Below, piece by piece: positions 1-7,013 of a DNA stretch of 13,742 nucleotides (its first letter is position 1; every line of letters starts with the position of its first letter). Both the position numbers and the translations under genes were made by a program. A model generated the notes under the pieces. That model ran no database searches and was not told where the DNA came from. It saw only the letters and a list, made by a program, of their open reading frames with translations. Source of the DNA: an uncultured Lachnospiraceae bacterium (GTDB taxonomy: Bacteria; Bacillota; Clostridia; Lachnospirales; Lachnospiraceae); contig CAMNWW010000034.1 in assembly GCA_946566415.1 (NCBI GenBank), forward strand, positions 1 through 13,742, in the 5' to 3' direction.

Positions 1-309
1 ACAGAAGTAAGTATTGTTACTGAAAAGTATGAGGAATTGAATACTCTGATTCAGGAAAAACTGGATAGAGGGACGACACTGCTCTACATGCAGACCGGAT
101 ATTTAAGACAGGAACAGAAGATGATACTGGTCGTGGTCTCCAACCGGGAATTGGTTCGTTTGAACCAGATTGTCCAAGAGGAGGATCCGAGTGCGTTTAT
201 GGTTATTGGGCATGTCAATGAGGTTAAAGGCAGAGGATTTTCCATACAGAAAGTATATAAAGACGAAGTGAGTGAATATGAAGAAGAGGGAAAAGCCTGC
301 AAAAAATAA
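1..309 (+). CDS. YitT/DUF2179 family membrane protein, C-terminal part (5' truncated)
   Basis: The frame is open from base 1 to a TAA at 307-309 and gives 102 residues, so the start lies outside the window. The visible part carries a TGYLRQEQKMILVVVSNREL stretch and later a VNEVKGRGFS motif near its end. This is how the cytoplasmic DUF2179 domain at the C-terminus of YitT-type integral membrane proteins reads. Full-length family members have five or six membrane helices before this domain; those would lie upstream and are not visible. The transport or other role of YitT proteins is not well established, so no substrate is given. The last ~32 bases overlap the next gene, which suggests the two are co-transcribed and translationally coupled. 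Family assignment is from recognised motifs; the truncation is certain. Confidence 0.8.
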   Translation, partial: TEVSIVTEKYEELNTLIQEKLDRGTTLLYMQTGYLRQEQKMILVVVSNRELVRLNQIVQEEDPSAFMVIGHVNEVKGRGFSIQKVYKDEVSEYEEEGKACKK

Positions 310-1411
310 GAATAAAAGTGTAAGGTGGAAGAGGCTGAGAAGGTGTATTGCATTTATTCTTATACTGGCGCTTTTGGGGGGAGGCTACTGGTATTATGCA
401 TTTCAGTACCGTGCCGGCATTGAACCTGAAAGCGGACAGGAGATAACGAATACAGATCCGGTCTATACCGCAGAACAATACGAGAAAACGATTCAAAGAA
501 ACCGGACAATGTATGAGTATGTCTGCGAGGAAGATACTCCATATGTGATTCCGGGGCTGAAATCCACCCGTACTCTGCAGATCAGGACTTCCGGGACTTT
601 GGATATCTGTACTTCCATGACTCCGCAGGGACTCGCGGTCACGGAAGATTATATGCTGATCAGCGCATACTGCCGGACCGGGAAACATAATTCTGTTATC
701 TATGTTATCGATAAGAAGACGCAGAAGTTTGTCAAGGAGATCGTTTTGGGAACACGGGCGCATGTGGGCGGGATGGCTTATGATACGATGAACCATAATC
801 TTTGGATCACAGGGCAAGGCTCTACCTGGGCTCAGGCGAACGCCATTTCGCTGGAACATCTGGAAGCCTATGACTTCTCGGAAAAGTATGAACCGATTTC
901 CTTTGATATGTCCTACAATCTCTACCGGATTCGGCGCGCATCTTTTATGACCTATCATGACGGGGCGCTGTTTGTGGGATTTTTTACGCAGGATGATGCA
1001 AGTATTATTGAGAAATACTTGATCAACGCGGACGGAACTTTATATGAGAAGACGGATATGAATCTGAAACGGACGGTAGGCGTTATTGACCCGGTGGCAT
1101 ACGCGGTCAGTATGCAGGTGATTTCCGGGCGTGTGCAGGGGATGGCGTTCTACAATAATAAAATATTATTAACAAGGTCATGGGGAATACTGCCTTCAGA
1201 GGTGCAGGTGTTCAATTATTCTCGATATGGAATTTTGTCTACCTCCGAGGCGTATAAGACGATACGGTTTCCGGAGAGACTGGAACAGATCTATCAAAAT
1301 GGAAGCAATATTTATGCAATATTTGAGTCGGCGGCGTATTCCTATCGTATGTCGTCTTTAAATAAGATCGACAGGATTGTGAAGTTGGACGGGACGGCTC
1401 TGGTGCGGTAG
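278..1411 (+). CDS. Membrane-anchored extracellular protein, propeller-like, function unknown
   Basis: This is a 377-residue protein from ATG 278; an in-frame GTG at 272 would add two residues, and neither has a good ribosome binding site, consistent with coupling to the overlapping upstream gene. A very basic N-terminus (KKREKPAKNKNK) is followed by one hydrophobic segment at about residues 23-42, then roughly 330 residues that should lie outside the cell. The outer part has recurring short beta-strand-like units with the sense 'value seen / recorded' (PQGLAV, VIYVIDKKTQKFVKEI, VGGMAYDTMNHNLWITG, VQGMAFYNNKILLTRS), reminiscent of beta-propeller or NHL-type repeats. I do not recognise a named family, and no catalytic motif is evident. 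It could be a sensor or binding module working with the YitT protein, but that is only inferred from the overlap. The stop codon is part of a hairpin described separately. Confidence 0.8.
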   Translation: MKKREKPAKNKNKSVRWKRLRRCIAFILILALLGGGYWYYAFQYRAGIEPESGQEITNTDPVYTAEQYEKTIQRNRTMYEYVCEEDTPYVIPGLKSTRTLQIRTSGTLDICTSMTPQGLAVTEDYMLISAYCRTGKHNSVIYVIDKKTQKFVKEIVLGTRAHVGGMAYDTMNHNLWITGQGSTWAQANAISLEHLEAYDFSEKYEPISFDMSYNLYRIRRASFMTYHDGALFVGFFTQDDASIIEKYLINADGTLYEKTDMNLKRTVGVIDPVAYAVSMQVISGRVQGMAFYNNKILLTRSWGILPSEVQVFNYSRYGILSTSEAYKTIRFPERLEQIYQNGSNIYAIFESAAYSYRMSSLNKIDRIVKLDGTALVR

Positions 1412-1438
1412 GCAGGAATGCAAAAAGCATTCTTGCCT
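1410..1438 (+). terminator. Hairpin at the stop codon, possible terminator
   Basis: AGGCAGGAATGC (1410-1421) pairs with GCATTCTTGCCT (1427-1438) around an AAAAA loop: 12 pairs with one G-U. It begins inside the TAG stop of the preceding gene. The tract after it (GTATATTATG) is only moderately T-rich, so it is a weak intrinsic terminator at best. On the minus strand the loop is TTTTT, with no run of T after the stem. Confidence 0.5.
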
Positions 1439-1457
1439 GTATATTATGAGCTGCCCG

Positions 1458-1633
1458 ACAAATGAGTCCACCGTCGATTTTTCCGTGCTTTGCACTCCCA
1501 AAATCGACGAAAACATTCGCAATTCGCTCATTTTTCTGCGAAAAATGGCTTCTTGCTCATGTTTTAGCGGGACCCATAGACATAAAATCGCATACAAGCA
1601 TGCATTTTATGTCCATTTGTCCCTTGACTCATA
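1458..1633. repeat. Multi-armed palindromic intergenic repeat, long copy (E1)
   Basis: An outer closing stem ATGAGTC (1462-1468) / GACTCAT (1626-1632) encloses three hairpins. Arm 1 is GTCGATTTT (1473-1481) / AAAATCGAC (1500-1508), with an inner GTGC-TTT-GCAC. Arm 2 is CATTTTTC (1529-1536) / GAAAAATG (1540-1547) with a TGC loop. Arm 3 is GACATAAAAT (1579-1588) / ATTTTATGTC (1604-1613), continued by GCAT/ATGC. A shortened relative lies at 3263-3338. It fills the gap between two convergent genes and contains no plausible gene; the two short plus-strand open frames starting at 1446 and 1462 are by-products. Its function is unknown: a mobile palindrome, an mRNA 3'-end structure or a structured RNA all fit. 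Confidence 0.75.
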
Positions 1634-2506
1634 TTATTTACAGATGCTGCATCCCAGGGCGCATCCGGTAGGAGTTCCGGCACAGCCTCCCATCGCGGTT
1701 TCACGCAGCTCGAAGGGAATACTTCTTCCTACTCGAAGCATCGCTTCCGCCATCTCGTCAAACGGCACAGGGTGGGTGACCCCTGCGAGCGCCAGTTCGG
1801 CGCAGGTGACGGCATTTGCCGCGCCGACAGAGTTTCGGCTCTGACAGGGAGATTCCACAAGGCCGGCAATAGGATCGCAGACCATACCTAAAAGGTTCGA
1901 GATGGCAATGACTGCGGCCTGAAGGCACATAGCGGGTGTTCCGCCCATCAATTCTACCACGGCGCTTGCAGCCATAGCGGACGCTGCGCCGACCTCAGCC
2001 TGGCATCCGGCCTCGGCGCCGGAAACGGATGAATTTCGCATGAGCAGATAACCGATAGCGGAAGCGTTGAGAAGTCCTGCATGGAGCGCTTCGTCTGTGA
2101 GGTGCCTTGAATCCTGAAGAGCCAAAAGGACGCCGGGAAGCACGCCGGAAGAGCCGGCAGTGGGGGCGGCTACGATAAGGCCCATGGAGGCATTTACCTC
2201 AAGAACGGCCATACTGTAAGATATCGCCATGCTCATCAGGGAACCGCAAATGCTTTTGTCTGTTTTCCCAAAATCAGCGACCCGTTTCGCCTCGCCGCCG
2301 ATCAGACCGCCAATAGACCGTTTCGGCGCGGTAAGCGGCTCGTTTACCGCATTTCTCATGATGGAGAGAATCTCATTAAGTTTCTGGCCCACCTGCTCTG
2401 CCGTCAAAGAGCCGCAGGTCAGCTCGCGGGTATACATGACCTCAGAAATGGGAAGGTTATGCTGCGTGCAAATTGTTAATAATTCTTGTCCACTTTTAAA
2501 ATCCAT
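1634..2506 (-). CDS. sdaAA: L-serine dehydratase, iron-sulfur-dependent, alpha subunit
   Basis: This 290-residue protein is the catalytic subunit of the two-subunit clostridial/Bacillus L-serine ammonia-lyase, which converts L-serine to pyruvate and ammonia in the cytoplasm. Cysteines 168 (AEAGCQAEVG), 210 (MVCDPIAG) and 221 (ESPCQSRN) lie in the conserved contexts of the three [4Fe-4S] ligands of the family; their 42- and 11-residue spacing agrees with the spacing I recall for the single-chain Legionella enzyme. The tail is cysteine-rich (GCAGTPTGCALGCSICK, four Cys at 275-289); in the family a C-terminal Cys can occupy the open iron site. Other family stretches are APTAGSSGVLPG (114-125) and MRNSSVSGAEAG. 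The ATG follows AGGAGG with good spacing, 12 bp after the stop of sdaAB, so the two are one operon. The length is normal for the separate alpha subunit. Confidence 0.96.
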   Translation of the reverse strand: MDFKSGQELLTICTQHNLPISEVMYTRELTCGSLTAEQVGQKLNEILSIMRNAVNEPLTAPKRSIGGLIGGEAKRVADFGKTDKSICGSLMSMAISYSMAVLEVNASMGLIVAAPTAGSSGVLPGVLLALQDSRHLTDEALHAGLLNASAIGYLLMRNSSVSGAEAGCQAEVGAASAMAASAVVELMGGTPAMCLQAAVIAISNLLGMVCDPIAGLVESPCQSRNSVGAANAVTCAELALAGVTHPVPFDEMAEAMLRVGRSIPFELRETAMGGCAGTPTGCALGCSICK

Positions 2507-2518
2507 TACAGTCGCCTC

Positions 2519-3187
2519 CTATATCTGCACCAGCATCAGCTCACGCACGTGCGGGTTACTCTTGATCTCACTTAAGATAGTTTCAGGAATCCGTTCATCC
2601 GACTCTACCACCATATATGCGGTCGCGCCTTTATCCTCGCGGAAAAGCCGCATAAACGCAATGTTGACGTTATGATTGCTGAGGCATTGGCTGATGTGCG
2701 CCACAATTCCGGGAATATCGATCTGACGGACGATTAAAGTACTGTATTCCCCGGTAAACTCTACGTCGATATTTCCGATGCGGACGATCTTGATCTTGCC
2801 GCCTCCGATGGATTCGCCCCGGACGGTCAGTTCATAGCCGTGGATCCCGGTCATGGCGATATCCGCAGTGTTCGGGTGGTCTGTGACAGTCTTTTCATCG
2901 ATCACGTATTCATATTCCACTCCAAACTCTTCTGCTAAAGAAAAAGCATCCCGGATTCTTGGATCGTCTGTAGAAAATCCCAGGATACCGCCGAGAAGAG
3001 CGCGGTCCGTTCCGTGTCCATGGTAGGTCTTGGCAAAAGAGCCGTAGAGGGTGAAAACCACCTTTTTGATTGGCTCCGGCAACATCTTACGGGCCAGCAG
3101 AGCCATAGAGACAGCGCCCGCTGTGTGGGAGCTGGACGGTCCGATCATATTAGGTCCGATCACGTCAAAAATACTTAAAAAATTCAT
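2519..3187 (-). CDS. sdaAB: L-serine dehydratase, iron-sulfur-dependent, beta subunit (ACT domain)
   Basis: This 222-residue protein is the beta subunit that pairs with SdaAA, encoded 12 bp downstream. It starts with the signature of this subunit: FDVIGPNMIGPSSSHTAG at residues 7-24, whose SSSHTAG element helps bind the substrate carboxylate or the allosteric ligand in the family. The last ~75 residues (from about STLIVRQIDIPGIVAHISQC) form an ACT domain, expected to sense an amino acid, probably serine, or to mediate assembly. The start is set by ACTGGAGGAAAAAGC immediately before the ATG. The leader upstream consists almost entirely of two repeat elements (a hairpin cassette at 3206-3253 and palindrome E2 at 3263-3338) below a probable promoter at 3344-3349. 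A plain reading is serine fermentation or detoxification. Confidence 0.96.
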   Translation of the reverse strand: MNFLSIFDVIGPNMIGPSSSHTAGAVSMALLARKMLPEPIKKVVFTLYGSFAKTYHGHGTDRALLGGILGFSTDDPRIRDAFSLAEEFGVEYEYVIDEKTVTDHPNTADIAMTGIHGYELTVRGESIGGGKIKIVRIGNIDVEFTGEYSTLIVRQIDIPGIVAHISQCLSNHNVNIAFMRLFREDKGATAYMVVESDERIPETILSEIKSNPHVRELMLVQI

Positions 3188-3205
3188 GCTTTTTCCTCCA
3201 GTTCC

Positions 3206-3253
3206 ATCGCCGTAAGGCGATTAAAATCAGGTACCCCGAGTGAATACGAGGGG
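3206..3253 (-). repeat. Two-hairpin leader cassette upstream of sdaAB
   Basis: Read on the minus strand, CCCC...GGGG (3250-3253 with 3234-3237) is followed by GGGGTACC, an AT-rich link, then the hairpin ATCGCC-TTAC-GGCGAT (3206-3221) and the sdaAB ribosome binding site within about 10 nt. The same order, with near-identical bases (CGGGGTACC, ATCGCCT, CGGCGATGGA), lies upstream of lysS at 13272-13333, and the ATCGCC hairpin recurs upstream of trkA. It should be transcribed as part of the sdaAB 5' leader. Confidence 0.75.
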
Positions 3254-3262
3254 CTTTGCTTA

Positions 3263-3338
3263 ACAAATGAGTCCACCGTCGATTTTCCGCGCTTTGCACT
3301 ACTTCTTGCTCATATTTTAGCGGGACCCATAGACTCAT
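3263..3338. repeat. Multi-armed palindromic repeat, short copy (E2)
   Basis: This is the same sequence family as E1 (1458-1633): ACAAATGAGTCCACCGTCGA at the left, TTCTTGCTCAT and TTTTAGCGGGACCCATAGAC on the right, and the same closing stem ATGAGTC (3267-3273) / GACTCAT (3332-3338). It lacks about 52 bp matching 1496-1547 (the 3' half of arm 1 plus arm 2) and about 45 bp matching arm 3. The arm-3 loss falls between two GAC triplets of E1. Confidence 0.8.
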
Positions 3339-3343
3339 AAATT

Positions 3344-3372
3344 AATATAACACAGAACACACCGGGGATAAA
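3344..3372 (-). promoter_or_regulatory. Probable sdaAB promoter (extended -10)
   Basis: On the minus strand, TGT-TATATT forms an extended -10 (hexamer at 3344-3349). A poor -35 candidate, TTTATC, sits 17 bp upstream (3367-3372). Initiation would fall at about 3337, the edge of palindrome E2, giving a leader of about 150 nt. Supported by motif and position only. Confidence 0.4.
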
Positions 3373-3407
3373 GAGAGAAATAGATGATTTGATCAGTTAT
3401 AGAAATA

Positions 3408-3514
3408 TTACGGCTGTTCACACTCGCGCTATTCGCAAAACGCATCTTCGATGCTTCTCCGCCGCTTTGCGGCTATTTTTGCTCATGAGATGGCGGCTGA
3501 CGTGTGAACGGTAA
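3408..3514. repeat. Multi-armed palindrome between divergent genes (E3)
   Basis: The closing stem is TTAC (3408-3411) plus GTTCACAC (3416-3423), pairing with GTGTGAAC (3502-3509) plus GTAA (3511-3514). Inside are GCATC-TTC-GATGC and GCCGC-TTT-GCGGC with 3-nt loops, and a CTCATGAG palindrome. The sequence differs from E1/E2, but the plan is the same. It lies between the presumed sdaAB promoter and the promoter of the DUF2130 gene. Together with the other elements it accounts for most of the 404-bp gene-free stretch 3188-3591; I see no coding sequence there. Confidence 0.65.
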
Positions 3515-3521
3515 CAAAATA

Positions 3522-3550
3522 TTGACAAAGCGAAATAAACATGACATACT
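3522..3550 (+). promoter_or_regulatory. Sigma-A-type promoter of the DUF2130-trk operon
   Basis: A consensus TTGACA (3522-3527), a 17-bp spacer and CATACT (3545-3550) preceded by TGA form an extended -10 promoter. The predicted start at about 3557 leaves a leader of about 35 nt with the ribosome binding site AAGGAAGG (3577-3584). The right edge of palindrome E3 ends 7 bp upstream of the -35 hexamer. Confidence 0.65.
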
Positions 3551-3591
3551 TTCGTTAATTAAAAGGTTAACAGGTTAAGGAAGGTAATAAG

Positions 3592-4839
3592 ATGCAGGAG
3601 ATAAAATGCCCTAACTGCGGAAAAGTTTTTCAGGTTGACGAATCAGAATATGCACAGATTGCCCGGCAGGTTAGAGACAACGAATTTAAAGAAGAGATCA
3701 AGAGCCGTGAGAAAGAATTAGCGGACAGGAAAGAAAATGATTTGAAAATAGCCCGTATGGAGCAGGAAAAAGAATTCAACGAAACGCTGTCCCGTAAGGA
3801 TACGGAGCTTGCGGAACAAAAGCAGGCGATCGACCGGCTCAAGGCTCAGATTTCAGAAAAGGAAAATGAGAAGGAGTTAGCAGTTTCCAGAGCAGTGCAG
3901 GAAAAGGAAAAAGAACTGTTCGAGAAAATGACGGAAATTACAGAGCTGAAGGGCCTGATTTCCAGCAAGGAAGCGGAAAGTAAGTTAAAAGAACAATCCA
4001 TAAAAGAACAATATGAAGACAAGCTCAAAGTGAAAGATGAGCAGATTGAATATTATAAAGACTTTAAAGCACGGCAGTCTACGAAGATGGTGGGAGAAAG
4101 CCTGGAACAGCATTGTATGAATCAGTTTAACCAAATCCGGATGACAGCGTTCCCAACAGCATATTTTGAAAAAGACAATGATATAAAAAGTGGAAGTAAA
4201 GGTGATTTCATTTTCAGAGAAGCGGCAGACGGGACAGAATTTATTTCTATTATGTTTGAAATGAAAAATGAGATGGATAAGACTGCCAGCAAACATAAAA
4301 ACGAAGATTTTTTTAAAGAATTAGATAAGGACAGAAGAGAAAAAGGGTGCGAATATGCAGTATTAGTTTCTTTGCTTGAGATTGATAATGAATTGTATAA
4401 TAATGGAATTGTAGATGTTTCATATAAATATGAAAAGATGTATGTAATACGTCCGCAATTTTTTATCCCGATGATAACACTTTTACGTAATGCGGCGCTA
4501 AATTCGCTGAAGTACCGGCAGGAGCTTGATATCGTGAAAAATCAACAGATCGATATTTCAAATTTTGAGGAAAATATGAATAATTTTAAAGAAGGATTTG
4601 CTCGAAACTACAGGCTGGCCAGTGAAAAATTTAAAACAGCGATAGATGAAATCGATAAAACGATTGTGCATTTACAAAAAACCCGGGCGGCGCTTGTTTC
4701 GTCGGAAAATAATCTTCGCCTTGCCAATAATAAAGCTGAAGATCTTAGTATAAAGAAGTTAACTAAGAATGCGCCGGCTGTAAAAGAGATGTTCGACGGA
4801 TTAGAAAGTACAAATAAAGACGGGCGGTTGAAAAGATGA
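3592..4839 (+). CDS. DUF2130 family protein: coiled coil plus PD-(D/E)XK-like core
   Basis: This 415-residue soluble protein opens with a half zinc-ribbon (IKCPNCGKVFQVDE, Cys6 and Cys9). A highly charged E/K-rich coiled coil follows at about residues 30-165, then a globular domain at about 165-300 and a second helical region to the end. The layout matches DUF2130, a family with the general plan of RmuC-type proteins. In the core, E172 (ESLEQH), D205 (KGDFIF) and E223-x-K225 (MFEMKNE) follow in the order expected for a PD-(D/E)XK nuclease site; that reading is my inference, not established for this protein. The ATG follows AAGGAAGG at 7 nt. The TGA overlaps the start of the TrkH gene (ATGA), so it is translationally coupled to K+ uptake; why a DUF2130 protein should be tied to it is unclear. 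The true role is unknown. Confidence 0.85.
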   Translation: MQEIKCPNCGKVFQVDESEYAQIARQVRDNEFKEEIKSREKELADRKENDLKIARMEQEKEFNETLSRKDTELAEQKQAIDRLKAQISEKENEKELAVSRAVQEKEKELFEKMTEITELKGLISSKEAESKLKEQSIKEQYEDKLKVKDEQIEYYKDFKARQSTKMVGESLEQHCMNQFNQIRMTAFPTAYFEKDNDIKSGSKGDFIFREAADGTEFISIMFEMKNEMDKTASKHKNEDFFKELDKDRREKGCEYAVLVSLLEIDNELYNNGIVDVSYKYEKMYVIRPQFFIPMITLLRNAALNSLKYRQELDIVKNQQIDISNFEENMNNFKEGFARNYRLASEKFKTAIDEIDKTIVHLQKTRAALVSSENNLRLANNKAEDLSIKKLTKNAPAVKEMFDGLESTNKDGRLKR

Positions 4840-6209
4840 AAAAAAAGAGGAATCTGGGACTTTCGACTATGCAGATACTTGCGGCGGGATTTCTTGGAAT
4901 TATACTGCTGGGAGGATTTCTTTTATGGCTTCCGATATCCAATACCCGTCCGATTGCATTTATGGACGCGCTGTTCACTTCCGTGACGGCAGTGTGTGTG
5001 ACCGGGCTTGTAACGATCGTACCGGCAGTGCAGTTTACCTTATTTGGAAAGGCAGTGCTCCTGGTCTTGATACAAATCGGCGGGCTGGGGGTCATTGCTT
5101 GTGTAATGTCATTTTTTATTATCATAAAAAGAAGAATTTCGCTCAAAGAGAGGATGATGATACGGGAAACCTATGGGATGGAGTCTCTTTCCGGCATGGT
5201 GGCGATGATCGTGCGGATTCTAAAGGGAACCTTTTTGGTGGAAGGGATCGGAGCGGTAATGTACGCCTTCTGGCTGGTGCCGGAGTTTGGGTTTGTCAAA
5301 GGGCTGTGGCTTTCTGTTTTCCATGCAGTATCGGCGTTTTGCAATGCGGGGATAGATATTTTGGGGGATGCGAGCCTGATACCATACGCAACGAATCTTG
5401 TTATCAATTTTACCACCATGTTTTTGATCGTATTGAGCGGTCTGGGTTTTCCTGTATGGCAGGATTTAGCGAGGAATTTCCAAAAGGTATTTCGGGGTGA
5501 ATTGGCGCGTAAGCGGCTTTTTCAGAAGATGCGCCTGCATACGAAAATCGTCCTTGTCATGACAGTAAGCTTAATTCTTTTTGGAGCTTTGGTCTTCTTG
5601 TTATTGGAGTATTCTAATCCGGATACGATCGGGAAAATGCCGCTTCCCCAGAAAATAATAGCGTCATTCTTCCATTCGGTCTCCACACGGACCGCTGGAT
5701 TTGCGACGGTCCCGCAGGAATCCTTGACGGAGGGGACGATGTTTGTCACGTGCATGCTCATGTTTGTAGGCGGATCGCCCGGGGGAACAGCGGGAGGAGT
5801 CAAGACGACTACGGTCGCCATGCTGTTTTTGTTCTGTATGTCTGCTGTGCGTGGAGAAAAGGATACGGAGTGTTTTGGGAGAAGGATACAGGCGGAAAAT
5901 ATCCGGACAGGGACAAGCGTGGTCTTTGTGGCATTTGGAATACTCCTTCTGGGAACCACGCTTGTGACGGTATTTGAGGGAAACGTGCCGTTTATTAAGG
6001 TGCTCTACGAGACAACCTCGGCGATCGGTACTGTGGGTCTGACGGCAGGTCTGACCCCGAAGCTTTGCGCGGCGAGTAAGATTGTGATTATGTTTTTAAT
6101 GTATATAGGAAGAATCGGGCCAGTGACGTTTGCGTTGGTGTTTGGGGCAGGCCGTTCTCCGAAGGATAACATACGGAGACTGCCGTCCCAAAGGATTCTG
6201 GTCGGATAA
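4836..6209 (+). CDS. TrkH/KtrB family potassium uptake channel subunit
   Basis: This 457-residue integral membrane protein is the K+-translocating subunit of a Trk/Ktr uptake system. Four M1-P-M2 repeats are visible through their filter loops: AVCVTGL (52-58), AFCNAGI (167-173), TRTAGFAT (284-291) and AIGTVGLT (396-403), each with the conserved Gly. The conserved intramembrane gating loop GGSPGGTAGGVKTT (312-325) and the late-helix YIGRIGP (423-429, Arg426) are present. The length is that of KtrB rather than the longer proteobacterial TrkH. The start ATG overlaps the stop of the DUF2130 gene, and no strong ribosome binding site is seen, so reinitiation is likely. The partner RCK protein is encoded 123 bp downstream. 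In this family uptake is usually Na+- or H+-linked and gated by nucleotide binding to the RCK ring. The exact subfamily name is left open. Confidence 0.95.
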   Translation: MKKKRNLGLSTMQILAAGFLGIILLGGFLLWLPISNTRPIAFMDALFTSVTAVCVTGLVTIVPAVQFTLFGKAVLLVLIQIGGLGVIACVMSFFIIIKRRISLKERMMIRETYGMESLSGMVAMIVRILKGTFLVEGIGAVMYAFWLVPEFGFVKGLWLSVFHAVSAFCNAGIDILGDASLIPYATNLVINFTTMFLIVLSGLGFPVWQDLARNFQKVFRGELARKRLFQKMRLHTKIVLVMTVSLILFGALVFLLLEYSNPDTIGKMPLPQKIIASFFHSVSTRTAGFATVPQESLTEGTMFVTCMLMFVGGSPGGTAGGVKTTTVAMLFLFCMSAVRGEKDTECFGRRIQAENIRTGTSVVFVAFGILLLGTTLVTVFEGNVPFIKVLYETTSAIGTVGLTAGLTPKLCAASKIVIMFLMYIGRIGPVTFALVFGAGRSPKDNIRRLPSQRILVG

Positions 6210-6238
6210 CGGTATCTGTGTGGATAGCTGAACTCGGC

Positions 6239-6328
6239 CGCCTAATCGGCGATGAATTTTACAGGGTAAGGAGGTAATGCCGAACGGCATACCTGGATGT
6301 CCAAAGAGCGTGGACAGGAAGGAGGTAA
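6239..6328 (+). repeat. Hairpin leader of the TrkA gene, with duplicated SD
   Basis: The gap begins with a variant of the ATCGCC cassette (CGCC 6239-6242 / GGCG 6248-6251, then ATTTTA) continuing into GGTAAGGAGG. That first SD copy, AAGGAGGTAA (6268-6277), is repeated exactly at 6319-6328. Between the copies lie 41 bp with two hairpins: TGCCG-AA-CGGCA (6278-6289) and GTCCA...TGGAC (6299-6315). The second copy serves the real start at 6333. Confidence 0.7.
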
Positions 6329-6332
6329 CGAA

Positions 6333-6989
6333 GTGGCAAAACAATTTGCGGTGCTTGGACTGGGAAGTTTTGGACTCAGTCTTGCAATTACATTGGAAGA
6401 GCTGGGCTGCGAAGTGATCGCGGTGGATCCGTCGGAGGAGAGGATCCAGCAGGTCGCCGACGATGTGTCTTTCGCCGTCTGTGCATCAATTGAGGACAGG
6501 GAGCTTTTGACTATGCTCGGGACCAGGAATCTGGACGGTGTAATCGTGGCGATATCGGAGAATCTGGAGGCCAGCATTCTTGCGACTCTTATGGCAAAAG
6601 AGCTGGGAGCGCCGTTCGTTATGGCGAAGGCAAAAAGCGACGTTCATGCAGATATTCTGAAAAAGCTGGGGGCGGATACAGTTGTATTCCCGGAACGCCA
6701 GATGGGAAGCCGGCTGGCAAAGACGATCGCCACGAGGAATTTTGCGGATTGGATCGAATTGTCGCCGGATTTTAGTATGGTGGAGGCTCCGGTTCCGGAG
6801 AGCTGGATTGGGAAGAACCTGATGGAGCTTGACGCGAGGAAACGGCATGGTATCAACGTGGTGGGCGTCATCCGGGGGAAGGATGTAAAGGTAAATATAC
6901 GGCCGGAGGAAGCGTTCGAGGCCGGGGATCTGATGATCCTTATCGGGGAGAACAGTGTGCTGAATAAGTTCAGTAACGGCAACAAATAA
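6333..6989 (+). CDS. TrkA/KtrA family RCK regulatory subunit of K+ uptake
   Basis: From GTG 6333 this is a 218-residue cytoplasmic protein, the usual size of KtrA. The longer ATG start at 6297 would translate through the Shine-Dalgarno AAGGAGG (6319-6325), so the GTG 7 nt after it is preferred; the protein then begins VAKQFAVLGLG, as family members do. The RCK_N domain (about 1-120) shows the Rossmann glycine motif GLGSFG (9-14) and, at the end of the second strand, Asp32 (VIAVDP), which contacts the adenosine ribose in the family. An RCK_C/TrkA_C domain follows (about 135-215, GINVVGVIRGKDVKVNIRP...GDLMILIG). It should form a ring that binds ADP/ATP or NAD(H) and gates the TrkH/KtrB channel encoded just upstream. 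Expression may be influenced by the structured leader. Confidence 0.93.
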   Translation: MAKQFAVLGLGSFGLSLAITLEELGCEVIAVDPSEERIQQVADDVSFAVCASIEDRELLTMLGTRNLDGVIVAISENLEASILATLMAKELGAPFVMAKAKSDVHADILKKLGADTVVFPERQMGSRLAKTIATRNFADWIELSPDFSMVEAPVPESWIGKNLMELDARKRHGINVVGVIRGKDVKVNIRPEEAFEAGDLMILIGENSVLNKFSNGNK

Positions 6990-7013
6990 CAGTAGAGCTG
7001 GAAGGCGGTCAGT

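Noticed and set aside
224..958. A 244-codon minus-strand open frame over the membrane-anchored protein gene
   Set aside because: It is antisense to a gene with a clear membrane anchor and orderly composition, has no ribosome binding site, and reads as Arg/Pro/Ile-rich shadow sequence.
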